Source: Sphingopyxis fribergensis
GTDB lineage: Bacteria > Pseudomonadota > Alphaproteobacteria > Sphingomonadales > Sphingomonadaceae
Length of the DNA stretch: 64,000 nucleotides
Reading direction: 5' to 3'
Assembly: GCF_000803645.1 (NCBI RefSeq)
Contig: NZ_CP009122.1
Span: 93,501 to 157,500, forward strand
Shown: positions 43,027 to 52,175 of the stretch, in pieces
Layout of the letters: each line of letters opens with the position of its first letter
How positions within the stretch are numbered: position 1 is the stretch's first letter
The notes under the pieces: generated by a model
Told to the model about the DNA's origin: nothing
Database searches by the model: none
The model's input: only the letters and a program-made list of their open reading frames with translations
Program-made: the position numbers and the translations under genes

Positions 43027-45726
43027 CTACTTCGCCTTCAGCCAGCTGGCGACTTCACCCTTGATCCGCGGGCGGCTGACGCTGCGTTCCTTCAGCGACG
43101 CCAGCGTCTTGTCATAGGGCTTGCGCACGTCGGCGGGCAGCGGCGCCGCGATCCGTTCGAGCTTGGCGATCATCGCCGGGTCGTTCGACGCGGCGGCGAG
43201 GCCCGCGAGGAAACGCGCGCGCGCCGAGGCGTCGATCAGCCGGTCGACCGCGGCCTGGTTGGCCTGCGCGAAATCGACCGCGAGTTCGGGGTGGTTTTTC
43301 GCGACCGCGCCGATGATCCCGGCGCTGACGGTCTTGCCCGGCTCGTCGGTGAGCGCGAGGTCGAGCGCGCGCTTCGCCAACGCCGCATCCTTCGCATTGC
43401 CGAGGAAGGTGTAGAAGGCGCTGCGCTCGACCGCCGATTTCGATCCCTTCGCCATGGCGCGCAGCTTGGCCCATTCGCCCTCGTTCGCGTTCGCCGCCAC
43501 GATGTCGAGCCAGCGCGATTTCAGCGGACCGTCGAGCGCCGCGGGATTGCTGTCGAGCAATGCGAAGCGGCGGCGCGCCTCGGCGAGCACTTTGGCGTCG
43601 CCCAGCGTCCCGAGCGCGCCAAGCAGGTCGGAACGCAGGATGCTGTCGAGCGCGGGCTCGCTGGGGCGTGCATCGAAGCCGAGCCGCTGCATCGCCGGGC
43701 CGAGCGCCGCGCCGCCGCGCGCGGCGATCTGCTTCTGCACTGCGGGCTGGTCGTCGAACATGGCGTAGAGCGCCGCATAACGTCCTGCCGCGTCGCCCAG
43801 CAGCTTCTGGCTCGCATCCTGCGGCGTCGCTGCGAGCAGTTCGAGCGCGGCGCCCATCGGCTGGTAGCCGGCATAGGCGAGCGCGAAATTGTCGCCGAGC
43901 AGCCCGAGCTGGTCGATCGGGGCAAGCGTGGCGAAATCGCCGCGGAGCGCGGTCAGCGCCGCGGGCGAATAGAGGGTGCGGTAATAACCCGCCTGCCCCG
44001 CATTGATCAGCACCGCGCCACAGCCGGGCAGGGTCAGCCGTCCGCTCCCGCCCGAAATCACCTGCCGCGTGACCGCGCCCTGGCCGACGCGCGCGAGGAC
44101 CGGCACCTGCCAGCGGCGATTTTCGGCGTCGATGCCCTGCTTGCGATCGCGCGAAAATTCGGCCTGCGTCAGTTCGACGGTCGTGTTGCCGCCCGCGCAG
44201 GTCACGGCGCCGACGCGGAGCAGCGGGATGCCCGGCTGGTTGGTGAAATCATGCGCGATCGCGGTCAGCCCCTTTGCGCCCGCCGCCTCGACCGCGTTCC
44301 ACAGATCGTCGGTGCGCGTGTTCGCATATTTATGCTTTGCCATGTAGGTGCGCAGCCCTTCGCGCCACACATTCTGGCCGGCATAGGCCTCGAGCATCGT
44401 GATCACCGCCTCGCCCTTTTGGTAGGTGATCGCGTCGAACGCCTGGTTGGTATCCTCGACGGTGCGGATCGTCTGGACGATCGGGTGCGTCGTCGCAAAG
44501 GCGTCGAGCGCCATCGCGCCCTCGCGGCCGCCGACGCGGTCGAGCAAAGGCTGCCAGTCGGGGTGGAAATGGTCGCTCGCCTTGGTTTCCATCCAGCTCG
44601 CGAAGCCTTCGTTGAGCCAGAGATCGTCCCACCACGCCATGGTGACGAGGTCGCCAAACCATTGGTGCGCGACCTCATGCGCCTGCGTCGAATAGATCTG
44701 CTGGCGCACCGCATCGCTGGTGATTTTCGGATCGTCGAGCAGGATGCGCTCGAAGGTGAAGATCGCACCCCAATTTTCCATTGCGCCGAAAAATTGCGAC
44801 TGGCCCGGCCCCGCGACATTGTCGAGCTTGGGCAGCGGATAGGGCTGGCCGAAATAATCGCTGTAATAGCCGAGCAGGGGGCCGAGGCTGTCGAGCGCGA
44901 AGCGCGCCTGCTCGCCCGACCCCCTGGGCGACACGATGCCGACCTGTGGGCCGCTCTCGCTCTTCGCCGCGAGCCGCTCGAAATTCCCGGTTGCGAAGAA
45001 GAGTAGATAGGACGACATTTTGGGCGAGATCTGGAAGGTCACCTTTTTCTTGCCCCCCGCGACCGGCGTTTCGCTCGTCACGGGCATGTTGCTCACCGCA
45101 AGGTCGCCCGCAGGGACGGTTGCCGAGAGGGTGAAGGTCGCCTTGTAGCTCGGCTCGTCGAAGCTCGGAACGAAGCGCCGCGCGTCGGGCGCCTCGAACT
45201 GAGTGAACAGCCCGCGTACCTCGCTCCCCGTGGCCTTGTCGGGATAATCGAGCGCGAAAAGCCCATTCGCCTGCGTGTTGATCGTGCCGGTATAGCGCGT
45301 TGTCAGACGGTATTTGCCGGGCGCGAGCGACGCGGGGGCGGTGAAGGTCGCGGTCTGCGCGGCGGCGTCGATCGCGACGGTGAGCGGGACCGCCTTGCCG
45401 TCTGCACCGGTCAGGCTCGCGCTCGCGAAGCTGAGGTCCAGCGCGTTCAGCGTCAGCGTTGCGGAGGGTTCGTAAAGTTCGAGGTCGATTCCAGCCTCGC
45501 CGGCGAAGCGCAGCGCCTTGGCGTCGGGCGTCACGCTGATGTCGTAATGCACCGGCCGCGCGATGCGCGGCAGCTGGCTTGGCACGCCGACATCGAGCGG
45601 CGCGCCGGCGAGCGCGGGCGCCGCGGCGACCGGCATAGGGGATTCGATCCCCGGCTGCGCGGCGCAGGCGGCGAGGCTGAGCGACGAGACGGCGGCGGCA
45701 AGCAAATGACGAGTCGAATATTTCAT
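43027..45726 (-). CDS. M1-family aminopeptidase, lipoprotein
   Basis: 899 residues. The signal with lipobox SLAAC (Cys21) makes it a membrane-attached envelope protein. The M1 signature is complete: GAMEN (314-318), zinc site HEVAH (350-354) with Glu373 in LNEGFASW. The N-terminal beta-saddle (about 55-250) and C-terminal ERAP1-like helical domain (about 540-890) match the family. It removes N-terminal amino acids from peptides, here probably in the periplasm or at the cell surface. No partner gene is adjacent; it is divergent from the P450 gene. Confidence 0.94.
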   Translation of the reverse strand: MKYSTRHLLAAAVSSLSLAACAAQPGIESPMPVAAAPALAGAPLDVGVPSQLPRIARPVHYDISVTPDAKALRFAGEAGIDLELYEPSATLTLNALDLSFASASLTGADGKAVPLTVAIDAAAQTATFTAPASLAPGKYRLTTRYTGTINTQANGLFALDYPDKATGSEVRGLFTQFEAPDARRFVPSFDEPSYKATFTLSATVPAGDLAVSNMPVTSETPVAGGKKKVTFQISPKMSSYLLFFATGNFERLAAKSESGPQVGIVSPRGSGEQARFALDSLGPLLGYYSDYFGQPYPLPKLDNVAGPGQSQFFGAMENWGAIFTFERILLDDPKITSDAVRQQIYSTQAHEVAHQWFGDLVTMAWWDDLWLNEGFASWMETKASDHFHPDWQPLLDRVGGREGAMALDAFATTHPIVQTIRTVEDTNQAFDAITYQKGEAVITMLEAYAGQNVWREGLRTYMAKHKYANTRTDDLWNAVEAAGAKGLTAIAHDFTNQPGIPLLRVGAVTCAGGNTTVELTQAEFSRDRKQGIDAENRRWQVPVLARVGQGAVTRQVISGGSGRLTLPGCGAVLINAGQAGYYRTLYSPAALTALRGDFATLAPIDQLGLLGDNFALAYAGYQPMGAALELLAATPQDASQKLLGDAAGRYAALYAMFDDQPAVQKQIAARGGAALGPAMQRLGFDARPSEPALDSILRSDLLGALGTLGDAKVLAEARRRFALLDSNPAALDGPLKSRWLDIVAANANEGEWAKLRAMAKGSKSAVERSAFYTFLGNAKDAALAKRALDLALTDEPGKTVSAGIIGAVAKNHPELAVDFAQANQAAVDRLIDASARARFLAGLAAASNDPAMIAKLERIAAPLPADVRKPYDKTLASLKERSVSRPRIKGEVASWLKAK

Positions 45727-45851
45727 GGATGCGATCCCCGGAATGATTTGTCGGTCCGGCTAGGCGCATGCGCCGCCCCCTGCAACGCCCCCTTTCGGCA
45801 GGCCGTCGTCTGGGCTCGACAGACGGCGCGCGATGCGGCAGCTTGGGTTGC

Positions 45852-47138
45852 ATGACAAAACCCATATTGCCTGGAGAGGTAGCCGCCGCCGTCGTCGACC
45901 CCGTCGCATACGGCAATTGGGATCCGCTGCACGAACAGCTCACATGGGCGCGTGCGAACATGCCGCTGGGCGTTGCGGAGAATCACGACCACGACCCCTT
46001 CTGGCTGGTGACGCGCCACGCCGACATCATGGCGATCAGCCGCGATCCGCAACGTTTCGCGAACGGCATCCGCCCGACGGTGCTGACCAACCGCGACGGC
46101 GAGGCGCTGGCGCGCGCGGCGACGCCGAACAATGACGGGCACCTGATCCGCTCCCTGGTCCAGATGGACGCCCCCGACCATATGAAATATCGGCTGCTCA
46201 CGCAGAGCTGGTTCATGCCCAAGAATCTCAAGATCGTCGAAGAGCGCATCCGCCAGATCGCGCGCGAGACCGTCGACCATATGCTCGAACAGGGTGGGAC
46301 ATGCGATTTCGCGCGCGACGTCGCGGCGCATTATCCGTTGCGCGTCATCATGGACATTTTGGGTGTGCCGCCCGAAGACGAACCGCGCATGCTGATGCTG
46401 ACCCAACAGCTATTCGGCCCGACCGACCCCGAGCTGAACCGGAGCAGGGAAGCCATCACCAGCGCCGAACAGGCGATCGCGATGCTCGATTATGTCATCG
46501 CCGATTTTACGCAATATTTCGGCGCGCTCACCGCCGATCGCCGCGCCAATCCGCGCGAGGATATCGCGACGGTGATCGCCAATGCGACGATCAATGGCGA
46601 GCAGATCCCCGACCGCGAAATGTCGGGCTATTATATGATCGTCGCGACCGCGGGGCACGACACCACGAGCGCCTCGACCGCGGGTGCGATGATGGAACTC
46701 GCGAAAAACCCGGCGCTGTTCGAACGTTTCCGTTCCGCCGACAGCGACAAGGCCGGGCTGATCGAAGAGGCGATCCGCTGGACGACGCCGGTCCAGCATT
46801 TCATGCGCAGCGCGAAAGAAGATGTCGAAATCGGCGGGCAGACGATCCGCGAAGGCGACTGGCTGATGCTCAACTATGTCTCGGCCAATCGCGACGAAGG
46901 CGTGTTCGGCGAACCCTTTGCCTTCAATCCCGACCGCGAGAAGAATCAGCAGATCGCTTTTGGTTTCGGGGCGCATGTCTGCCTTGGCCAGCATCTCGCG
47001 CGCATGGAGATGCGCATATTGATGGAGGAATTGCTGCCGAAGCTCAAAAGCGTCGAACTGGCGGGCGAGCCCGCGCGCGTCGAATCGGTGTTCGTCGGTG
47101 GATTGAAACGTCTGCCGGTCCGGTTCGAGGCCGCCTAG
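45852..47138 (+). CDS. Cytochrome P450
   Basis: 428 residues from ATG 45852; a longer frame to 45768 runs into the divergent promoter region. The oxygen-binding I helix AGHDTTS (about 268-274), the E-x-x-R pair in EEAIRW, and the haem loop FGFGAHVCLGQHLARME with Cys377 are present, so it should be active. It resembles soluble bacterial class I P450s that hydroxylate terpenoid, fatty-acid or steroid-like compounds. No ferredoxin or reductase gene lies nearby, so redox partners are elsewhere. Substrate not predictable from sequence alone. Confidence 0.95.
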   Translation: MTKPILPGEVAAAVVDPVAYGNWDPLHEQLTWARANMPLGVAENHDHDPFWLVTRHADIMAISRDPQRFANGIRPTVLTNRDGEALARAATPNNDGHLIRSLVQMDAPDHMKYRLLTQSWFMPKNLKIVEERIRQIARETVDHMLEQGGTCDFARDVAAHYPLRVIMDILGVPPEDEPRMLMLTQQLFGPTDPELNRSREAITSAEQAIAMLDYVIADFTQYFGALTADRRANPREDIATVIANATINGEQIPDREMSGYYMIVATAGHDTTSASTAGAMMELAKNPALFERFRSADSDKAGLIEEAIRWTTPVQHFMRSAKEDVEIGGQTIREGDWLMLNYVSANRDEGVFGEPFAFNPDREKNQQIAFGFGAHVCLGQHLARMEMRILMEELLPKLKSVELAGEPARVESVFVGGLKRLPVRFEAA

Positions 47139-47215
47139 CCGGGCCCGCCACTTTTTCGACGATGGAACAAACGCCTGTCCGCCGCGTTTCAAAGCGGCTG
47201 TCAAAGGAGTTTTCG

Positions 47216-47431
47216 ATGATTCTCTGGAAAAAAGTTGCGGTTTCGTTTGCTGCCATGTCGATGATTGTTTCGCCGGTGGCCGCTTCGGCTGCGCCGCGTG
47301 CTCTGTCCGTTGTCGACGATCAGAACGAGCTCGAAGGCGGGAGCTGGATTGCGATCGTGCTGGGGCTCGCCATCGTTGCTGGCGGCGTGTGGCTGGCGGT
47401 CGATAGCGACGACGATCCGGTTAGCCCGTAA
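47216..47431 (+). CDS. Small exported or membrane protein
   Basis: 71 residues. The ATG at 47216 follows AAAGGAG at good spacing. A signal-like N-terminus (WKKVAVSFAAMSMIVSPVAA, cleavage near ASAAP) is followed by a short acidic stretch, one membrane helix (WIAIVLGLAIVAGGVWLAV) and an acidic tail (DSDDDPVSP). The pattern is common among small sphingomonad proteins annotated as hypothetical. It follows the P450 gene by 77 bp and may share its transcript. Confidence 0.8.
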   Translation: MILWKKVAVSFAAMSMIVSPVAASAAPRALSVVDDQNELEGGSWIAIVLGLAIVAGGVWLAVDSDDDPVSP

Positions 47432-47455
47432 ACACCCCCCGATAATTCGGCCCGG

Positions 47456-47866
47456 CTAAATTTTCTCGGCCGGGAAGAAGCGCGCGACGACCTCGCTCGC
47501 CAGTCGTGCGGGGCGCAGCGTTTCGGCGTCGATACAGCACCAGCTCGACTTTACCTCGGCAAGCACATCCTCTCCGCGCTTGATGACCGTTTCGTAAAAG
47601 GCGCGCGCGCCTTGAACCTTTTCGAGGATGACGGTCGCGATGACCTGATCGTCGAGGAAGGCCGGGCGGCGATAGGTAATCTCGTGCTTCAGCGCGACCC
47701 ACAAATGCGCCGCGACCGCGTCGGGCGGCGCGATGTGGCGCCAGTGCGACAGCACCGCTTCCTGCACCCAGCTGAGATAATGGGCGTTGTTCACATGGCC
47801 CATGAAATCGATCTGGTCGGAGCCGACGGCGATCGCATGGTCGTGCGGAAGAGAAGCGATGTTCAT
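47456..47866 (-). CDS. Hot-dog acyl-CoA thioesterase (YbgC/4HBT type)
   Basis: 136 residues. The signature DQIDFMGHVNNAHYLSW (about 17-33) holds the catalytic Asp20 and the GHVNN turn of the 4-hydroxybenzoyl-CoA thioesterase family. HEITYRRPAFLDDQVIATVI is the second strand pair. It cleaves acyl-CoA esters in the cytoplasm; chain-length preference is unknown. Start ATG 47866. It is a single gene, convergent with the small membrane protein gene. Confidence 0.9.
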   Translation of the reverse strand: MNIASLPHDHAIAVGSDQIDFMGHVNNAHYLSWVQEAVLSHWRHIAPPDAVAAHLWVALKHEITYRRPAFLDDQVIATVILEKVQGARAFYETVIKRGEDVLAEVKSSWCCIDAETLRPARLASEVVARFFPAEKI

Positions 47867-47947
47867 ATCGCTGACACTAGTGTCAATATTTTGTGACGGA
47901 AAGATGAATTATCACCGTCGAAGAGAGACGGCCCCGGCCGCCTCAAA

Positions 47948-48418
47948 CTAGCCTCTTCCGCGATAAGGCGCGACGCCCTGATCGGGGAGCCACAGGCCGG
48001 CGGGCGGGGCGCCCGATTGCCAGAAGACGTCGATCGGGATGCCCCCCCGCGGATACCAGTAACCGCCGATGCGCAGCCAGCGAGGCTGCATCTCGTCGAA
48101 CAGGCGGCGGCCGATGCCGACGGTGCAATCTTCGTGGAAGCCCGCATGGTTCCGAAAACTGCCGAGGAAGAGCTTCAGGCTCTTCGATTCGACGATCGTT
48201 TCGCCGGGCGCATAATCGATGACGAGATGCGCGAAATCGGGCTGGCCGGTCACTGGGCAGAGCGAGGTGAACTCGGGCGCCACGAAGCGCACGAGGTAAA
48301 GTTCGCCGGCGCGCGGATTGGGCACATAATCGAGGACGGCCGCCTCGGGAGCGGCAGGAAGTTCGCTGGATTGGCCGAGATGTTTCGGCGCCAGCGGCGT
48401 GGGGCTGGAATCGGTCAT
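47948..48418 (-). CDS. queF: NADPH-dependent 7-cyano-7-deazaguanine reductase
   Basis: 156 residues, the short unimodular QueF type. It reduces preQ0 to preQ1 in queuosine synthesis. The covalent Cys54 lies in [14 protein letters not shown] with Asp61, and the QueF motif [15 protein letters not shown] (77-91) binds NADPH, followed by FHEDC. The gene is single here; other queuosine genes are not in the window. Confidence 0.96.
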   Translation of the reverse strand: MTDSSPTPLAPKHLGQSSELPAAPEAAVLDYVPNPRAGELYLVRFVAPEFTSLCPVTGQPDFAHLVIDYAPGETIVESKSLKLFLGSFRNHAGFHEDCTVGIGRRLFDEMQPRWLRIGGYWYPRGGIPIDVFWQSGAPPAGLWLPDQGVAPYRGRG

Positions 48419-48537
48419 GGAAAGGCTCTAGTGCGCAGCGCGGCCGATGTCACCGATCTCGTTGGACGGAAGCGGCCGGGTTCAGCGCCAATTCAGCGGC
48501 GCAGACACTATATTTGGTTCGAGGTCGCGGAAGAAGA

Positions 48538-49884
48538 ATGACGAACGGAAAAACGGGGCAGGGAAGCAAGGCGGCGTCGTTGCCGCTGACCGCGCTCGCG
48601 CTGATGCTGGCTGGTGCAACGCCCGTTCGTGCACAGGACACCACGCCGACTCCGGCGCCTTCCTCCTCCCGCCCGCTTGATTTTCGTCTTCCCCCCGCGC
48701 CCGACGATGGCCGCACCCCGGGGGTGCAGGGACCGTCGGACAATGGCCTGCCACCGGTTGCGCCCGGTGAACGCCGCGGTCAGCCGAGGCCCACCCCAGC
48801 ACCAACCGCGGCACAACCCGCCTCGCCGCCGCGCGTGACGCCGACGCAGCCCACGACGGGTGCGACGCCTGTGCCAGCACCGGCCCGCCGCGATACGCCC
48901 GCGACGGCCGCCCCGCGCGCCACGCCTGCACCCGACACCGCAGCGCCTGCGCTTCCGGCCGCGACCGAAAGTTCGGTGCTGCCGCCGCCCGATCCGACCG
49001 CCACGTCCGTCGCCCCTGCGACAGATGCAGCGCCGGTTGCTGTAGACGAGATATCGCCGGCCCCGACGCCGACACCTACCCCGTCGGGCATGCCGCTTTG
49101 GGCCTGGCTGCTCGCTGCGCTGGCCGCGCTTGGCGCCGGTTATTGGTACTGGCGCCGCCGCACGGCACTCGCCGGACCGGCCATCGATGAGGTCGATGAG
49201 GCGCCGCGACCCGTCGCCCCGCGCCCCGCGACTCGCACCGCCGCGACGCAGCCCAAACCTGCCGCGCCGCCGGCGCCTCGCCCCACTGCTCCGCAACCCG
49301 CGCGCGCGCCGGCGCCGGCGCCCCAACCCCAGGCCGCCCACCCGCTCGTTACCCGGCCGGCCGGCGAGCAGCGCGCCGTCGTCGGCATGGCACTCGACAT
49401 TCGCAGCATTCGCTTCGCCGCCGATCATGTCGCGGTCGGCTTTGCGCTCAACCTGCTCAATCAGGGTACCGCGCCCGCGACGGGCATGATGGTCCGCATC
49501 GCGCTCAACCAGGGATCGGCGATGACCGAGCCCGTGCTCAGCCGCTTCTTCGACGGCGCGGGGGGCAGTGTGCTGCGTGACGATATGATGCTGGCGGTCG
49601 GCGCGGGCGAGGAATTGTCGACCGAGGTCATGCTGCCGCGCGCCACGATCGAGCCGCTGATGATCGGGGGCAAGCCGATGCTCGTCCCCGTTATCGTGTT
49701 CGACGTGACCTATCATTGGGATGGCGAGGGCGACGCCTTTGGCCAGAATGCGGGCAGCTTCGTGCTCGGCCGCGAACAGGGCGGCAGCGGCAGCGACAAG
49801 CTCGCGCCGCTGCCGCTCGACCGCGCAACCTATAGCGTCGATCGGCCCGCGGCGCGCGCGACGGCGATCAAGCGCTCCCAATAG
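48538..49884 (+). CDS. Pro/Ala-rich membrane protein of unknown function
   Basis: 448 residues from ATG 48538 (AAGAAG upstream). A signal peptide ends near PVRAQD (about residue 33). A long Pro/Ala/Thr-rich region (about 36-175) is followed by a membrane helix (about 182-200, MPLWAWLLAALAALGAGYWYW), a second Pro/Ala-rich linker (about 215-275) and a C-terminal beta-rich domain (about 280-448) beginning AVVGMALDIRSIRFAADHVA. The low-complexity parts could span the periplasm or cell wall. I know no named family for the C-terminal domain. It is single, divergent from queF. Confidence 0.75.
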   Translation: MTNGKTGQGSKAASLPLTALALMLAGATPVRAQDTTPTPAPSSSRPLDFRLPPAPDDGRTPGVQGPSDNGLPPVAPGERRGQPRPTPAPTAAQPASPPRVTPTQPTTGATPVPAPARRDTPATAAPRATPAPDTAAPALPAATESSVLPPPDPTATSVAPATDAAPVAVDEISPAPTPTPTPSGMPLWAWLLAALAALGAGYWYWRRRTALAGPAIDEVDEAPRPVAPRPATRTAATQPKPAAPPAPRPTAPQPARAPAPAPQPQAAHPLVTRPAGEQRAVVGMALDIRSIRFAADHVAVGFALNLLNQGTAPATGMMVRIALNQGSAMTEPVLSRFFDGAGGSVLRDDMMLAVGAGEELSTEVMLPRATIEPLMIGGKPMLVPVIVFDVTYHWDGEGDAFGQNAGSFVLGREQGGSGSDKLAPLPLDRATYSVDRPAARATAIKRSQ

Positions 49885-49946
49885 TTTTGGCTCAAAACGG
49901 CACCGCTTTTTTGTTGCGGTGCAGCATCGGCTGAGGCACATCTCCA

Positions 49947-49966
49947 CCGCGCTTGAAAAAGCGCGG
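49947..49966 (+). terminator. Hairpin after the Pro/Ala-rich protein gene
   Basis: Perfect 8-bp arms CCGCGCTT / AAGCGCGG around a GAAA tetraloop. There is no U-run after it, so it is a stable hairpin rather than a proven terminator; it might be the first arm of the structured leader that follows. Confidence 0.4.
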
Positions 49967-49979
49967 GGCGGGGCATAGG

Positions 49980-50060
49980 CTGACTGTCCCCGGAAAGAAG
50001 CCACAGCAGGATGGCCGGGATAGGGACAGGCAAAGACTCCCGACCGGCCGCAACAGGAGC
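49980..50060 (+). ncRNA. Candidate structured leader (sul1-like) of the sulfurtransferase gene
   Basis: Upstream of the sulfurtransferase ATG, TGTCCC (49985-49990) pairs with GGGACA (50023-50028), with an inner CGG/CCG (49991-49993, 50015-50017). A second possible arm is GGCCGG/CCGGCC (50013-50018, 50043-50048). The pairings are mutually exclusive in part, as in regulatory leaders. From memory, the published sul1 motif is an alphaproteobacterial RNA found before sulfurtransferase genes; position and host fit. No alignment was possible here, so the family call is tentative. Confidence 0.45.
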
Positions 50061-50065
50061 ATGAC

Positions 50066-50905
50066 ATGGACGCCTTGGTCTCAACCGACTGGCTGGAACG
50101 CGAACTGGGGGCATCGGACCTGCGGGTCGTCGATGCGACGAAATTTCTTGAGGCCGATCGCGACGCGCGCGCCGAATATGAGGCGGGCCACATTCCCGGC
50201 GCGGTGTTCATGGACCTCGCCGAGCTGACCGATCCGTCGAGCGACGTCGACAATATGGCGCCGCAGGCCGAAAAATTCGCGAGCCGGATGCAGTCGCTCG
50301 GCCTCGGCGATGGCAGCCGGATCGTGCTTTACGACGACAGCCCGCTGAAAAGCGCGGCGCGCGGCTGGTGGCTGCTCAAGCTGTTCGGCGCGCATGATGT
50401 CGCGCTGCTCGACGGCGGCCTCGCCAAGTGGAAGGCCGAAGGTCGCGCGCTCGAAATGGGCAAGCAGACGCTGCGCCACCGTCATTTCACCGTGTGGCGC
50501 GATGCGAAGGCGGTGCGCACCAAGGAGCAGATGCTCGCAAACCTTGACAGCGGCGCCGAACAGGTCGTCGACGCGCGTCCTGCCGCCCGCTTCACCGGCG
50601 AGGAACGCGACCCGCGCGCCGGCGTTGCGCCGGGCCATATCCCGGGTTCGCGCAGCCTGCCGCACAGCGCGCTGTTCAACGCCGACGGCACCTGGAAACA
50701 GGGTGATGCACTCAAGGCGGCCTTCGACGCCGCCGGGGTCGATCTCGACAAGCCGCTCATCACGACCTGCGGCAGCGGAATGACCGCGACCGTTGTCGCC
50801 TTTGGCGCGCATCTGCTCGGCAAGGACGATGTCGCGGTTTACGACGGCAGCTGGACCGAATGGGGTGCCGATCCCGCGATGCCCAAGGCGACCGGCGCCG
50901 CCTGA
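50066..50905 (+). CDS. sseA: 3-mercaptopyruvate sulfurtransferase
   Basis: 279 residues with two rhodanese domains (about 5-130 and 155-275). The active loop is CGSGMTA with Cys235; the CGSG start marks mercaptopyruvate enzymes, while thiosulfate rhodaneses have CRKG. It moves sulfur from 3-mercaptopyruvate to thiol acceptors or cyanide. GGAG at 50056-50059 sets the start at 50066; a nearby out-of-frame ATG (50061) is not used. The gene is followed 70 bp later by cystathionine beta-lyase, forming a small sulfur-amino-acid unit. Confidence 0.93.
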   Translation: MDALVSTDWLERELGASDLRVVDATKFLEADRDARAEYEAGHIPGAVFMDLAELTDPSSDVDNMAPQAEKFASRMQSLGLGDGSRIVLYDDSPLKSAARGWWLLKLFGAHDVALLDGGLAKWKAEGRALEMGKQTLRHRHFTVWRDAKAVRTKEQMLANLDSGAEQVVDARPAARFTGEERDPRAGVAPGHIPGSRSLPHSALFNADGTWKQGDALKAAFDAAGVDLDKPLITTCGSGMTATVVAFGAHLLGKDDVAVYDGSWTEWGADPAMPKATGAA

Positions 50906-50975
50906 CGCCCGGCTGGCCCGAATATCCATCCGTCGAAGGGTGGATTTTGCCGGGTGCTCCGCTAACAAGGCGGGG

Positions 50976-52175
50976 ATGAGCAAAAGCGACGATGACAGCC
51001 TCCGCCCTGCGACGAAACTGGTGCAGGGCGGGCGGCGGCCCGAATGGACCGGCGACCCGCGGCTTGGCGGCGGCGTTGTTAATCCGCCGGTTTGGCGCGC
51101 CTCGACGATCCTCTACGACAATATCGCCGATCTGAAGGCGCGCGGCCATGCGACGCACGACAAGCTCTATTATGGTCGGCGCGGGACGCCGACGGTGTGG
51201 GCGCTCGCCGATGCGTTGACCGGGATGGAGCCGGGCGCCGAGGGTACCTTGCTCTATCCGTCCGGGGTCGCCGCCAATTCGGCGGGATTGCTCGCGCTGT
51301 TATCGCCGGGCGATCATCTACTGATGGTCGACAGCGCCTATGAGCCGACGCGCGCCTTCTGCAATGGTATGCTCGCGCGGCTCGGTATCGAGACGAGCTA
51401 TTATGATCCGCTTGTCGGCGCGGGCATCGCCGAACTGATCCGGCCGGAGACGAAGCTGATCTTCCTCGAATCGCCGGGCAGCCTGACCTTTGAGGTGCAG
51501 GATGTTCCCGCGATCGTCGCGGTGGCGCGCGAACGCGGCGTGCTGACGATGCTCGACAACACCTGGGCGACGCCCTTGCTCTTTCCCGCGCTGTCGCACG
51601 GCATCGACGTGACGATGATGAGCCTCACCAAATATGTCGGTGGGCATAGTGACGCGATGATGGGCTCGCTGACGGCGACCAAGGCGGTTTGGCCACGACT
51701 GCGTAGCGCGGCGTATCAGCTTGGCCAGGCGGTTTCGCCCGACGATTGCGCGCTGATCCTGCGCGGGCTGCGCACGCTCGATGTTCGGATGCGGCGTCAT
51801 GGCGAGAGCGGCCTTGCGGTCGCGAGCTGGCTTGCGGGCCGCGGCGAGGTTGGCCGCGTGCTTCATCCCGCGCTGCCGGGCGATCCCGGTCACGCGATAT
51901 GGTCGCGCGATTTCGGCGGCGCCAGCGGACTGTTCGGTTTCACGCTGAAGGGCGTTGACGAGGCAGCGCGGACACGCTTCATCGATTCGCTGGCGCATTT
52001 CGGCATCGGCTTCAGCTGGGGTGGCTATGAAAGCCTTGTCGTGCCGAGCAATCCGGAGACGATCCGCACCGCGACGACATGGACCGATCCCGACCCGCTC
52101 GTCCGCCTGTCGATCGGGCTCGAGGATGCCGCCGACCTGATCGCGGATCTCGAACGCGGCTTTTCCGCGATATGA
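50976..52175 (+). CDS. metC: Cystathionine beta-lyase
   Basis: 399 residues, PLP-dependent Cys/Met metabolism family. It cleaves cystathionine to homocysteine, pyruvate and ammonia. Visible parts are YGRRGTPTVWALADAL near the N-terminus, SGVAANSAGLLALL, the cofactor Asp in TMLDNTWATPLLF, the Schiff-base Lys219 in SLTKYVGGHSD, and WGGYESLVVP. GGGG precedes the ATG at 50976. Its stop overlaps the start of the MscS gene (ATGA). The GGYESL motif favours cystathionine beta-lyase over gamma-synthase. Confidence 0.92.
   Translation: MSKSDDDSLRPATKLVQGGRRPEWTGDPRLGGGVVNPPVWRASTILYDNIADLKARGHATHDKLYYGRRGTPTVWALADALTGMEPGAEGTLLYPSGVAANSAGLLALLSPGDHLLMVDSAYEPTRAFCNGMLARLGIETSYYDPLVGAGIAELIRPETKLIFLESPGSLTFEVQDVPAIVAVARERGVLTMLDNTWATPLLFPALSHGIDVTMMSLTKYVGGHSDAMMGSLTATKAVWPRLRSAAYQLGQAVSPDDCALILRGLRTLDVRMRRHGESGLAVASWLAGRGEVGRVLHPALPGDPGHAIWSRDFGGASGLFGFTLKGVDEAARTRFIDSLAHFGIGFSWGGYESLVVPSNPETIRTATTWTDPDPLVRLSIGLEDAADLIADLERGFSAI

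Noticed and set aside
42913..43027. Inverted repeat GGCAGGAG / CTCCTGCC framing the DUF853-aminopeptidase gap
   Set aside because: Only 8 bp with over 90 nt between the arms; expected by chance at this GC content.
49980..50060. Cobalamin or SAM riboswitch upstream of the sulfurtransferase gene
   Set aside because: Only GACCGGCC resembles the end of a B12 box, without its GGAG core, and the SAM-II/SAM-V core sequence is absent.
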